From Planctomycetota bacterium (GTDB lineage Bacteria > Planctomycetota > PLA2 > JAEUHO01), in assembly GCA_020851795.1 (NCBI GenBank), contig JADZCA010000071.1, positions 1 to 59,284 on the forward strand: 59,284 nt of DNA, given 5' to 3'. The notes beneath the pieces were generated by a model that searched no databases, had not been told where the DNA came from, and saw only the letters and a list, made by a program, of their open reading frames with translations. This document shows, piece by piece, positions 39,075 to 48,668 of this stretch. The position numbers and the translations under genes are program-made. Position 1 is the stretch's first letter. Each line of letters starts with the position of its first letter.

Positions 39075-40286
39075 ATGCGTCCGCGCGTTTCCCGCGGTCG
39101 TCCGAAGCGACGGTACCTCGCGGTGCTCGCCATGGGCCTGCTCGCCGTCGTCGGGACGGCGCGCGGGTCCGACGCTCCCGTCGCGGTGACAGCGCGCATC
39201 CGGGCCGGGATCGAGGCGGGGCGGCTCCAGGTCGCCATCGATGCCGGGCGGGAACTGGCGCGATACGTCCTCTCCCGCGTGTACGAGGACGTGCGGCGCG
39301 GGTTCCCCACCCCGCCGGAGGGGTGGGAGGGGTGGACGATGACGCGATTCGTCCCTCCCACCGAGGATCCCAATCTCGTCTTCGACGCCGTCGCGACGTT
39401 TCAGGCCGACTACCGCGGGCCGGACGGAGCCGAAGTCTCGGTCCGCCTCGAGGGACGGCGTGGGGCGGTGGCGCGAGACCTGACGCGCTCCATCCTCGAG
39501 GCCCCCGCCGCGGACCGCTTCGACCATCCGCGAAAGTCGTTGCACACTCGAGGGCGATGGGGGACGACCTCCGACGGCCGGCAGGAACTCCTGCTGCGAC
39601 AGGTGTTCGAGGGCCACTTGGAGCACGACGACTACCCGTTCGTCCGGATCACGGGCGGCGCGGCGATGCGACGGGAGGAGGTGGGCTCGTGGGGGACCCT
39701 GCGTGTGCTTGGGTTGATCTGGGGCGGACTCGTGTGCTTCTCGGGGGAGACGACGCTGCTGACCCGGATCAGCCGGTCGACCCGCGAGTCGTTGGAGCGG
39801 ATCGACACCTGGCTGGAGACCCCCGAGGAGCGGAGAGTCATCGCGGTGCCCTCCGCGCTCCGTCGGGAGCTCCTCAGCGTCCTCCGGAGGCTCGCGCTGC
39901 GGCAGGGACAGCGCTTCACGGACGCCGTGCGCCCTGCGGTGGCGGACTGGCCGCCGGTCGGCGCATCGGACCACTCGATCTCTTGGACGCTCCCGATCAC
40001 GCGGCACGTGTGCAGCGTGCTCGCGCTTCGAGGCCCGATCTTCGTCACGGCTTGGACGGCGCCGGGGGCCCCCGTCGTTCCGTCGGGGGTTCCGTCGGAG
40101 GAGGTCGCGCTTTCCAACGGCACGTGGCGCCGCTCCCGCCGATCCGGCGGTGCCGACGTCGCGTGGGAGATCGCGGTGCCCGGCACCGCGTGGTTCGTGT
40201 CCGTCGCGGGCGACGATCGTGACGGGACGGTGCGCGCCGCGGCTCAGCGGCTCTCGCTCGAGCGGGTGGCCGAGGCGCTTCGCTGA
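39075..40286 (+). CDS. exported protein, unknown, with MRPRVSRGRPKRR leader
   Basis: A 403-residue protein with basic n-region MRPRVSRGRPKRR and a hydrophobic segment (LAVLAMGLLAVVGTARG), so it should be exported. The mature part begins VTARIRAGIEAGRLQVAI and is mixed alpha/beta with blocks such as EGWTMTRFVPPTEDPNLV, WGGLVCFSGETTLLTR and WEIAVPGTAWFVSVAGDD. No known domain is recognised. Its promoter, leader and first 13 codons are repeated at two other island loci without the rest of the gene. Confidence 0.65.
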   Translation: MRPRVSRGRPKRRYLAVLAMGLLAVVGTARGSDAPVAVTARIRAGIEAGRLQVAIDAGRELARYVLSRVYEDVRRGFPTPPEGWEGWTMTRFVPPTEDPNLVFDAVATFQADYRGPDGAEVSVRLEGRRGAVARDLTRSILEAPAADRFDHPRKSLHTRGRWGTTSDGRQELLLRQVFEGHLEHDDYPFVRITGGAAMRREEVGSWGTLRVLGLIWGGLVCFSGETTLLTRISRSTRESLERIDTWLETPEERRVIAVPSALRRELLSVLRRLALRQGQRFTDAVRPAVADWPPVGASDHSISWTLPITRHVCSVLALRGPIFVTAWTAPGAPVVPSGVPSEEVALSNGTWRRSRRSGGADVAWEIAVPGTAWFVSVAGDDRDGTVRAAAQRLSLERVAEALR

Positions 40287-40351
40287 CGCGAGCCGGGCGC
40301 AGGTGGGGCCGCCGCCTGCGGTCGCCGGGGGGGGCTTCGCTGCTGCCACAA

Positions 40352-40397
40352 TGTCACGCGCCGCCCCGGGCCATCCGTGCGGCGTGACAACTTGTCA
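40352..40397. promoter_or_regulatory. operator-like inverted repeats upstream of the chaperonin locus
   Basis: An 8-bp inverted repeat (TGTCACGC at 40352, GCGTGACA at 40382) overlaps the 13-bp palindrome TGACAACTTGTCA (40385-40397). They lie 130-180 nt before the receiver-like gene and about 600 nt before groES. TGTCA half-sites suggest a dimeric repressor, but it is not the CIRCE element. Confidence 0.4.
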
Positions 40398-40529
40398 GCG
40401 AGCCGTCGTCCCCCGGACCCGTGCGCCCCGTCCTCTGCCGCCATAACTCCTTTCTGGGCATCCGGTTCCGCCTTCATCGCGCCGCGCGCCGCGCGGCGCG
40501 ATGTGGCATCGGGTTTGTTCTCCGCCGCC

Positions 40530-40907
40530 GTGTCCCTGTCCCGGCCCGTGCTGATCGGCGCGCGACCGTCTCGGTTTCGCGAGGAGCTCGCGGGGTGGGT
40601 CCGGGGGCAGGGCTTCGATCCGTTCGTCACCGAGGTCGGCCGCGTCGCGGTCGACGTCGTCCGACGGACGCCGGAGATCCCCACGTTCCTCGACGCCGAC
40701 CTCGCAGAGGACGACGTCGGGGAGGTCTGGCGGGTGGTCCGCCCGATCGCGGGGTCCTCGGGGGCGCGACGGCTGGTGCTGCTGGCCGAGCGTCGCTCGA
40801 AGGAGCTCTGGATGACGGCCTTGGCCGACGGGGTGGCGACGGTGCTGCCGCTGCCGGCCGAACGGGACGTGGTGCTCTGCGCGCTGCGGATCGTGACCAG
40901 GGACTGA
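40530..40907 (+). CDS. degenerate receiver-like (CheY-fold) protein
   Basis: With GTG start at 40530 the protein has 125 residues. It has a Rossmann-like strand-helix pattern of CheY type (RPVLIGARPSRFREELAGWV, then RLVLLAERRSKELWMTALAD and GVATVLPLPAERDVV). The place of the phospho-acceptor Asp is occupied by IPTFLDADL, where an Asp pair is present but the N-terminal acidic pair and the conserved Lys are not. It lies 72 nt upstream of groES in the same direction and may share its operon. Confidence 0.5.
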   Translation: MSLSRPVLIGARPSRFREELAGWVRGQGFDPFVTEVGRVAVDVVRRTPEIPTFLDADLAEDDVGEVWRVVRPIAGSSGARRLVLLAERRSKELWMTALADGVATVLPLPAERDVVLCALRIVTRD

Positions 40908-40945
40908 CGGCAGCGGACGGCAACTGACGGCAAGGCAAAAGGACG

Positions 40946-40965
40946 GGCGGGGCCGCGGCCCCGCC
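40946..40965 (+). promoter_or_regulatory. 20-bp perfect palindrome before groES
   Basis: GGCGGGGCCGCGGCCCCGCC ends 14 nt before the groES ATG. It is preceded by three GACGGCA repeats (40907-40935). It could attenuate transcription from the receiver-like gene or bind a regulator; nothing in the sequence decides between these. Confidence 0.45.
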
Positions 40966-40979
40966 TGCACGGGTGACCG

Positions 40980-41330
40980 ATGGCGAAGATTCGTCCCCTC
41001 CACGACAAGGTGCTCGTCGAGCGCGTCGAGTCCCTCGACAAGACCGCCGGCGGCATCGTCCTCCCCGACACGGCGAAGGAGAAGCCCACCGAGGGCCGCG
41101 TGATCGCGGTCGGCGCCGGGCGCCTCGACGACGCGGGCCAGCGGATCGCGATGAGCGTCAAGACCGGCGACCGCGTGCTCTTCGGCTCGTTCGCCGGGAC
41201 CGCGGTGAAGGAGTCGGGCAAGGAGTACCTGCTCCTCGACGAGAGCGAGCTCCTCGGCGTGATCGACGACGCGCCGTGGGGCGGCGCGGCCCCCGGAAAG
41301 GCCGCCAAGTCCTCCTCCAAGAAGTCGTAG
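40980..41330 (+). CDS. groES: co-chaperonin GroES
   Basis: A 116-residue Gro[16 protein letters not shown], the mobile loop [16 protein letters not shown], and [25 protein letters not shown] and [13 protein letters not shown]. It carries an extra 20-residue C-terminal tail ([18 protein letters not shown]) beyond the usual 95-100 residues. It caps the GroEL ring and starts 33 nt before groEL. No CIRCE element was seen upstream. Confidence 0.97.
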   Translation: MAKIRPLHDKVLVERVESLDKTAGGIVLPDTAKEKPTEGRVIAVGAGRLDDAGQRIAMSVKTGDRVLFGSFAGTAVKESGKEYLLLDESELLGVIDDAPWGGAAPGKAAKSSSKKS

Positions 41331-41363
41331 TCGTCCCGAACCCAGAGACCGAGGGAGCCCCCC

Positions 41364-43028
<1,665 letters not shown>

Positions 43029-43072
43029 CGCGCAGGCCGGACGCCGCCCGCGGCGCCCGGCCCGACGCACCC

Positions 43073-43107
43073 GCGGCCCCGGTCGCTCTCGTGGCGGCCG
43101 GGGCCGC
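43073..43107 (+). terminator. terminator hairpin after groEL
   Basis: A 10-bp stem (GCGGCCCCGG / CCGGGGCCGC) with a 15-nt loop lies 45 nt after the groEL stop, between convergent genes. No T-tract follows. Confidence 0.6.
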
Positions 43108-43148
43108 TTCGTGTCCGCGCCGCGTCGCGCCGTCGCCGCCGGGCGCGG

Positions 43149-43646
43149 TCAGGCTCGCGCCGCGAGGAGGCGCTCGAGCGCGTCGAGCTCGTCGAGGCAG
43201 GGTCGGAAGCGCAGGCGCTCGCGCGCCCGGTCCAGCGGCAGCAGCTCGACCGCGTCGTGCTCGTCCGAGAGCGTCACCGACGCCTCGCGGACGTGCGTCG
43301 GCAGCAGGGCCGCGAGGCTCCGCTTGCGGAACCACGCGCCCGAGATCGGCCCGCGGAACTCGAGCCACAGCCCGAGGTCGAAGATCTCGACCCCGTCCGC
43401 GAGCCCGGTCTCCTCGCGGATCTCGCGCAGGGCCGCGGCCCGCAGCGACGCGTCGAACGCCTCGACGCGGCCCGAGCAGCCCTGCCAGAACCCGCCGCTG
43501 GCGGGCGTGCGGCGCAGCAGCAGCAGCTGCCAGCCGTCGGCGCCCGGCACGGCCATCCACGACTCGACGGTCAGGCGCGGCTCCTCGCGGGTCCCCCGGC
43601 CCAGGGGCGGCAGCGGGCCGTCGAGGAGGGCGGGGTCGGCGCTCAT
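43149..43646 (-). CDS. Nudix hydrolase
   Basis: A 165-residue Nudix protein. The Nudix box reads GRVEAFDASLRAAALREIREETGL: REIREETG is intact, but the GX5E glutamate is an Asp and there is one extra residue before RE. WQLLLLRRTPASGGFWQG precedes it as in NudB-like dihydroneopterin or dATP pyrophosphohydrolases, and WFRKRSLAALLP and DEHDAVELLPLDRARERL follow. It hydrolyses a nucleoside diphosphate-linked substrate not determined here. ATG follows TAGGCT at 7 nt. Confidence 0.85.
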   Translation of the reverse strand: MSADPALLDGPLPPLGRGTREEPRLTVESWMAVPGADGWQLLLLRRTPASGGFWQGCSGRVEAFDASLRAAALREIREETGLADGVEIFDLGLWLEFRGPISGAWFRKRSLAALLPTHVREASVTLSDEHDAVELLPLDRARERLRFRPCLDELDALERLLAARA

Positions 43647-43653
43647 CGGCCGC

Positions 43654-43659
43654 AGCCTA
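43654..43659 (-). promoter_or_regulatory. -10 box TAGGCT, leaderless start of Nudix gene
   Basis: On the minus strand TAGGCT ends 7 nt before the ATG at 43646. Confidence 0.5.
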
Positions 43660-43724
43660 CCCGAGGTCCCGTCCCGCGACGGTCACGGCCGCCGCGCGGC
43701 CGGCCGCGGTGGGCCCCTCGACGA

Positions 43725-43761
43725 CACGGCCGCGGCGGGGACGGGCCCCGCCGCGGCCGTG
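43725..43761 (-). terminator. terminator hairpin after glutamate dehydrogenase
   Basis: A 16-bp perfect stem (CACGGCCGCGGCGGGG / CCCCGCCGCGGCCGTG) with loop ACGGG lies 49 nt beyond the dehydrogenase stop on the minus strand. Confidence 0.7.
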
Positions 43762-43809
43762 CGGCGACGTCGTGCGGACGCGGCCCGGCGCGGCGCCGGG
43801 CCCCTGCGG

Positions 43810-45117
43810 TCACGGGAAGATCCCGCGCTCCTTGTACGAGGTCGAGACGCGGTCGACGGCGCGGATCATCGCCGCGTTGCGCATGTCGGTCTTGTACTGC
43901 GCCTTGACGCGCATGGTGCGGTCGAAGGCGTCGGTGATGCGGCGCTTGAGCTTGGCGCGCACCTCGTCGAGGTACCACGACTCGCCCTGCTTGTTCTGCG
44001 TCCACTCGAAGTAGCTGACGATCACGCCGCCCGAGTTGCAGAGGATGTCGGGGATCAGGTCGATGCCGCGCTTGACGAAGATCTCGTCGGCCTTCGGCGT
44101 CGTCGGGCCGTTGGCGCCCTCGGCGACGAGCTTCACGTCGATGATCGGCGCGTTCTTGCTCGTGATCTGCGCCTCGAGCGCGGCCGGGATCAGGATGTCG
44201 GCCTTGATCTTCCACAGGTCGTCGCGCTCGATCGCCTTCGCGCCGGGGAAGCCCGCGATGCCCTTCTTCTCGATCGCGTACTTGAACAGGGCCTCGACGT
44301 CGATCCCGTTGGCGTTGTGGATCGTGCCGGTGTGGTCCTGCGCGGCCAGCAGCGTGCTGCCGTACTCGCCCGTCAGGATCTTGGCGGCGAACGAGCCGAC
44401 GTTGCCGAAGCCCTGCACGACGTAGGTGGCCTTGGCGAGGTCGAACTTCTTCTCCTGCGCCCACGCCGCGATCGTGTAGACGACGCCGCGGCCGGTGGCT
44501 TCGTCGCGCCCCTCGCTGCCGCCCGCCGAGACCGGCTTGCCGGTGACGACGTGGCGCGAGACGTTCTTGTGGGCCGCGCCGAAGGTGTTGACGTACGTGT
44601 CCATCATCCACACCATCGTCTGGCCGTTGGTGCCGACGTCGGGCGCGGGGATGTCGAAGTCGGGCCCGATGTTGGAGCCCAGCGCGTGCGTGAAGCGGCG
44701 CGTGATGCGCTGCAGCTCGTCGGCCGAGTACTTCGTCGGGTCGATCTGGATGCCGCCCTTGCCGCCGCCGAAGGGCAGGCCGGCCAGCGAGCACTTCCAG
44801 GTCATCCAAGCGGCCAGGGCCTTCACCTCGTCGAGGTGGACCTGCGGGTGGTAGCGGATGCCGCCCTTGTAGCAGCCGAGGATGTTGTTGTGCTGGATCC
44901 GGTAGCCCTTGAAGAGCTGGTAGGACCCGTTGTCCATGCGGACCGGGAAGTTGACGATGATCTCGTTCTTGGGCTGCGACAGGATGACGCGCAGGTCCTT
45001 GTCGAGGTTCATCGTGTCCGCGGCGCGGGTGAACTGCGACGCGGCCATCTGGTAGAGGTTCTCGAAGCCCTCGACGGCGATGGCGGCCTGGGGGGCGGGA
45101 GCGGCGGTCTGGCTCAC
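43810..45117 (-). CDS. gdhA: glutamate dehydrogenase (Glu/Leu/Phe/Val family)
   Basis: A 435-residue enzyme. The dimerisation and substrate domain has GCYKGGIRYHP and the catalytic Lys in PFGGGKGGI; the NAD(P) domain has ATGRGV and VQGFGNVGSFAA. It interconverts glutamate and 2-oxoglutarate plus ammonia; length and sequence fit the hexameric bacterial/archaeal type, with cofactor preference not clear. GTG start is preceded by CCCGGAGG, and a TACGCT box at 45179-45174 lies inside the divergent DUF72 gene's first codons. Together with the pyrroline-5-carboxylate dehydrogenase at 57335 it forms the proline-to-2-oxoglutarate route. Confidence 0.95.
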   Translation of the reverse strand: MSQTAAPAPQAAIAVEGFENLYQMAASQFTRAADTMNLDKDLRVILSQPKNEIIVNFPVRMDNGSYQLFKGYRIQHNNILGCYKGGIRYHPQVHLDEVKALAAWMTWKCSLAGLPFGGGKGGIQIDPTKYSADELQRITRRFTHALGSNIGPDFDIPAPDVGTNGQTMVWMMDTYVNTFGAAHKNVSRHVVTGKPVSAGGSEGRDEATGRGVVYTIAAWAQEKKFDLAKATYVVQGFGNVGSFAAKILTGEYGSTLLAAQDHTGTIHNANGIDVEALFKYAIEKKGIAGFPGAKAIERDDLWKIKADILIPAALEAQITSKNAPIIDVKLVAEGANGPTTPKADEIFVKRGIDLIPDILCNSGGVIVSYFEWTQNKQGESWYLDEVRAKLKRRITDAFDRTMRVKAQYKTDMRNAAMIRAVDRVSTSYKERGIFP

Positions 45118-45149
45118 GACGGGCCTCCGGGGTCCGAAGGGACGTTCCG

Positions 45150-46112
45150 ATGACGGGAGACGACGGTCGGACCAGCGTAGCGGGGGGGCCTCCCCCGTCC
45201 ACCAAACCGGGCACCCTCCACGTCGGCACCGCGGGGTTCTCCTACCCGGACTGGGCCGGTCCGGTCTACGGAGGCCGGGTGCCCTCCGGTCCGGACGCGC
45301 TCGCCACGCTCTCGCGGTGGGTGGACCTGCTCGAGGTCAACGTCTCGCACTACCGTGCGCCCTCCTCGCAGACCGCGGAGACGTGGCTGCGCGCGACGCG
45401 GGACCGCCCGGGTTTCCGCTTCACCGCGAAGCTGCACCGCGCCTACACGCACGGCCCCGAAGCGCCCACGCGCGCCGAGCACCGCGCGATGCGCGCGTTC
45501 CTCGACGCGCTCGGCTCCGACGGCCGTCTCGTCGGCGCGCTCGCCCAGTTCCCGCCGTCCTTCCGTCACGGCCCGCGCACGCTCGCCTACGTCCGGCGCC
45601 TCGTCGAGCACTTCGCCGGCGTGCCGCTCGCCGTCGAGGTGCGCGACGCGTCGTGGGACCGCGCCGAGGTCTTCGACGCGCTCGCGGCGGCGGGCGCGAC
45701 GTGGGTCGTGGCCGACTGGACGCCCGGGCCGGGCTGGATCGAGGCGCGCACGGTCGCGTCGCCCCGGCTGGGCTACGTGCGGCTGCACGGGCGCAACCCC
45801 GCGTGGTACCAGCGCGGCGTCGGGCGCGACCGCCGCTACGACCATCTCTACCCGCGCGCCGACCTCGAGGCGTTCGCCGCGCGCGTCGCGGCGCTGCGAG
45901 CGCTGGCGGCCTCGGTGGTCGTCGTCGCCAACAACCACTTCGGCGGCCAGGCCGTCGCGAACGCCCTCGAGCTCAAGGCGATCGTCGAGGGCGCGCCCGT
46001 GCCGGGGCCCGCGTCCCTCGTCGAGGCGTTTCCGTCGCTCGCCGACGTCGTCCGGCCCGACACACCGGGCGGGACTGTGGGCCCCCCCGCGGGGGGCTGG
46101 TTCAATCGCTGA
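45150..46112 (+). CDS. DUF72 (YecE-like) TIM-barrel protein
   Basis: A 320-residue protein of the DUF72 family: LHVGTAGFSYPDWAGPVY at the start of the barrel, then LEVNVSHYR, FRFTAKLHRAYTH, LAQFPPSF, VEVRDASWD, YVRLHGRN and a terminal VVVVANNHFGGQAVANA. The NNHFxG block is typical. The family's activity is not established. ATG 45150 is the only start available before the first strand and lies just 32 nt from the divergent gdhA start, so the two promoters overlap with coding sequence. Confidence 0.9.
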   Translation: MTGDDGRTSVAGGPPPSTKPGTLHVGTAGFSYPDWAGPVYGGRVPSGPDALATLSRWVDLLEVNVSHYRAPSSQTAETWLRATRDRPGFRFTAKLHRAYTHGPEAPTRAEHRAMRAFLDALGSDGRLVGALAQFPPSFRHGPRTLAYVRRLVEHFAGVPLAVEVRDASWDRAEVFDALAAAGATWVVADWTPGPGWIEARTVASPRLGYVRLHGRNPAWYQRGVGRDRRYDHLYPRADLEAFAARVAALRALAASVVVVANNHFGGQAVANALELKAIVEGAPVPGPASLVEAFPSLADVVRPDTPGGTVGPPAGGWFNR

Positions 46113-46154
46113 TCTCGCCCGTCGCCCGTCCGGGGGGATCGTCTTCGCGCCCGC

Positions 46155-47345
46155 ATGTCGCCGGTCCACCTGTCCCTGCTCGGCGACGCTCCCGTCCGGG
46201 TCCCGGTCGTCGACGACCCCTTCTGGATCGGGCGCGATCCCGGCTGCGACCTCTGCCTGTGGGACCTGCGCGTCTCGCGCAAGCACGCCCGGATCGAGCG
46301 CGGGGCCGGCGGCTTCGTCCTCGTCGCCGAGGGCCGCCACGGGGTCTTCGTCAACGGCCGTCGCGTGGACCTCTCGCCCGTCCGCGACGGCGACGAGATC
46401 GGCCTGACGCCGCCGCAGGACGCGACGCCCGTGTCCCTGCGCTTCCTCAACACGCTCCCCGGCGCCGGGGCCCCGCCGCCGGGCACGTCGATCTCGGCCG
46501 CATGGCTCGAGGCCGAGAAGGTGCGCGAAGGCCCGCCGCGCATCGTCGCCGACTACGAGGTGCTCGGCCCGCTCACCGGCGACGGCCCGACCGCGCCGCG
46601 GCTCGCCAGGGAGCGCACGTCGCGCCGCGACGTCGTGCTCTCGGTGTTTCCGCCGGTGCCCGTCGGCGCGCCGGCCGACGCGTGGCTGCGCTTCCTGACC
46701 GCGGTCGCGGGCGCGGAGCACCCGGCGCTCGCGCGCGTCGTGGACGGCGGCCTCGACGCGGTGACCGAGGGCGCGATGCGCTGGCTCGCGACCCCCGTCG
46801 TGCGGGGGCGGCCTGCGTGGCTGCGCGTGCGCGAGGGGCCGCAGGCGCCGATCACGGTGGTCCGCCGGCTGCGCGCGCTCGCCGCCGGCCTCCACCTCCT
46901 CCACAGCCGCGGCGTCGTGCACGGCGCGGTGACGCCCAGCCACGTGCTGCTGCGCAAGGACGGCAGCGCGGTGCTGGTCGGCTACGGGCGTGCGTTCCTG
47001 CGCCGCGACGGCGTGTTCGAGGGGCAGACGCCGGTGCGCGACCCGCTCTACGTCGCCCCCGAGGTGCGCGCCGAGCCGACCCGCCTGCCCGGGCCCGCCG
47101 GCGACGTGTTCGGCCTCGCCGCGACGGGGTGGGCGCTGCTCGCCGGCCGCGACCCGTTCCCGGTCGCCGACGGCGGCGGCCTGCCGCCGGTGGGCGCCGC
47201 GGGCCCCGCGGTCCCGGCCTCCGTCGAGGACGCGCTGCGCCGCGCGCTCGACCCCGATCCCGTGCAACGGCCGACGGCCGAGGACTTCGGCCACGCGCTC
47301 GCGTTCGCCGAGGCCTCGCTCGCCTCGGCGGAGGGAGCCTCGTGA
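46155..47345 (+). CDS. FHA-domain pseudokinase
   Basis: A 396-residue protein. Residues 5-85 are an FHA domain (phosphothreonine reader): WIGRDPGC, SRKHA (41-45), GVFVNGRRV. Residues 132-385 have a kinase fold with all catalytic residues lost: VAIK lysine replaced by Ser163 (VVLSVF), HRD Asp by Ala258 (VVHGAVTPSHVLL) and DFG by GYG (276-278). APE is kept (YVAPEV, 301-303), as is the DVFGLA helix. It is therefore likely a scaffold that reads phosphothreonine and may regulate the active kinases. GTGA overlap with the next gene suggests co-translation with a methyltransferase. Confidence 0.85.
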   Translation: MSPVHLSLLGDAPVRVPVVDDPFWIGRDPGCDLCLWDLRVSRKHARIERGAGGFVLVAEGRHGVFVNGRRVDLSPVRDGDEIGLTPPQDATPVSLRFLNTLPGAGAPPPGTSISAAWLEAEKVREGPPRIVADYEVLGPLTGDGPTAPRLARERTSRRDVVLSVFPPVPVGAPADAWLRFLTAVAGAEHPALARVVDGGLDAVTEGAMRWLATPVVRGRPAWLRVREGPQAPITVVRRLRALAAGLHLLHSRGVVHGAVTPSHVLLRKDGSAVLVGYGRAFLRRDGVFEGQTPVRDPLYVAPEVRAEPTRLPGPAGDVFGLAATGWALLAGRDPFPVADGGGLPPVGAAGPAVPASVEDALRRALDPDPVQRPTAEDFGHALAFAEASLASAEGAS

Positions 47346-48592
47346 GCGACGTCGTCCTGCGCGGGGGACCGCCGGTCCATCCGTGGGTGTTCCGCAAGCG
47401 CGTCCACGACGTGCGCGGCCGCCCGCGCGACGGCGACGTCGTCGCGCTCTGGACGCGCGAGGGGCGCGCGTGCGGCTTCGGGTTCTGGCACTCGCGCTCG
47501 CTCGTCGCGGTGCGCGTGCTGTCCTACGTCCCCGACCGGCCGCCGGACGGCGTCTGGCTGCGCGAGCGGCTCGCCGCCGCCGAGCGCATCCGCGTGGGCG
47601 ACCTGCGGCTCCCCGACGTGACCGACGCTTGGCGCACCTGCCACGGCGAGGCGGACGGGCTGCCCGGCCTCGTCGTGGACCGCTACGGCGACGCCGCGGT
47701 CGCGAGCCTCTTCAGCGTCGGGTGGTACCGCCGGCTCGCCGAGGTCGAGGCGGCTGCGCGCGAGGTGCTCGGCGTGCGCCGCTTCGTCGCGCGCACCGAC
47801 GAGCGCACGGCGGTGATGGAGGGGTTCCGCTGCGACCCGCCGCCCGACGCGGGGCGCGTCGAGGTCAGCGAGCGGGGCACGCGCTACCTCGTCGACCTCG
47901 GCGGCGGCCACAAGACGGGGTTCTTCCTCGACCAGCGCGACCACCGCGACCTCGTCGCGCGGCTCGCGCGGGGCCGGCGCGTGTTCGACGGGATGACCTA
48001 CACGGGCGGCTTCGCGCTCGCGGCGGCGACGCGCGGCGCGCCCGCGTCGGTCGTCGCCGTGGACCTCGACGAGAAGGCCCTCGCGGTCGGGCGCGAGTCG
48101 GCGGCGCGCAACGGCGCGTCCGTGGACTTCCGCCACGGCGACGTCTTCGACGCGCTGCGGGCCTACGTCGCCGGCCCGCCCGAGGCGCGGCCGGACCTGC
48201 TCGTCGTGGACCCGGCGAAGTGGGCGAAGGACCGCGCGGGCCTGCGCGCCGCGATGTCGAAGTACGCCGACCTCAACCGCCTCGCGATCTCGGCGGTCGC
48301 CGACGGCGGGATGGTGCTGACGTGCTCGTGCTCGGGCCTCGTCGCGACCGACGAGTTCGTCGGCATGCTGCGCGGCGTCGCGCTCGACCTGCGCCGCGAG
48401 CTGCGCTTCCTCCACGTCGGCGGGGCCGCCCCCGACCACCCCGTCTCGTCGTCGTTCCCCGAGGGCCGCTACCTCAAGTGCGTGCTGCTCTCGCCCGGGC
48501 CCGCCGGCGACGGCCCCGGCCGCAGCGAGCGCCCGGGCTCGGCCCGCGACGACGAGCCCGAGCCGCTCACCGAAGACGTCGGCACGCGCTGA
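47342..48592 (+). CDS. class I SAM-dependent methyltransferase, RlmI-like
   Basis: A 416-residue protein: PUA-like N-terminal domain (residues 8-80, PVHPWVFRKRVHDVRG), then a class I methyltransferase domain. Blocks include DGLPGLVVDRYGD, GHKTGFFLDQRDHR, SAM motif GMTYTGGFALAAA, the DPP-like DLLVVDPAKWAK and LTCSCSGLV with the catalytic Cys. RlmI methylates a cytosine of 23S rRNA; this protein has that architecture but DPAK in place of the usual DPP, so the substrate may differ. Acidic C-terminal tail. GTG start overlaps the pseudokinase stop. Confidence 0.85.
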   Translation: MSDVVLRGGPPVHPWVFRKRVHDVRGRPRDGDVVALWTREGRACGFGFWHSRSLVAVRVLSYVPDRPPDGVWLRERLAAAERIRVGDLRLPDVTDAWRTCHGEADGLPGLVVDRYGDAAVASLFSVGWYRRLAEVEAAAREVLGVRRFVARTDERTAVMEGFRCDPPPDAGRVEVSERGTRYLVDLGGGHKTGFFLDQRDHRDLVARLARGRRVFDGMTYTGGFALAAATRGAPASVVAVDLDEKALAVGRESAARNGASVDFRHGDVFDALRAYVAGPPEARPDLLVVDPAKWAKDRAGLRAAMSKYADLNRLAISAVADGGMVLTCSCSGLVATDEFVGMLRGVALDLRRELRFLHVGGAAPDHPVSSSFPEGRYLKCVLLSPGPAGDGPGRSERPGSARDDEPEPLTEDVGTR

Positions 48593-48668
48593 CGCGCACC
48601 CGGGCCGAGTCCGCGAGCCCCGACGGGGGCCCGGCGCGCGTCCGGCGCTCGACGGGCGTCGTCGCCCG

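Noticed and set aside
40908..40979. CIRCE (HrcA) operator before groES
   Set aside because: No TTAGCACTC-N9-GAGTGCTAA-like sequence was found; only an unrelated GC palindrome is present.
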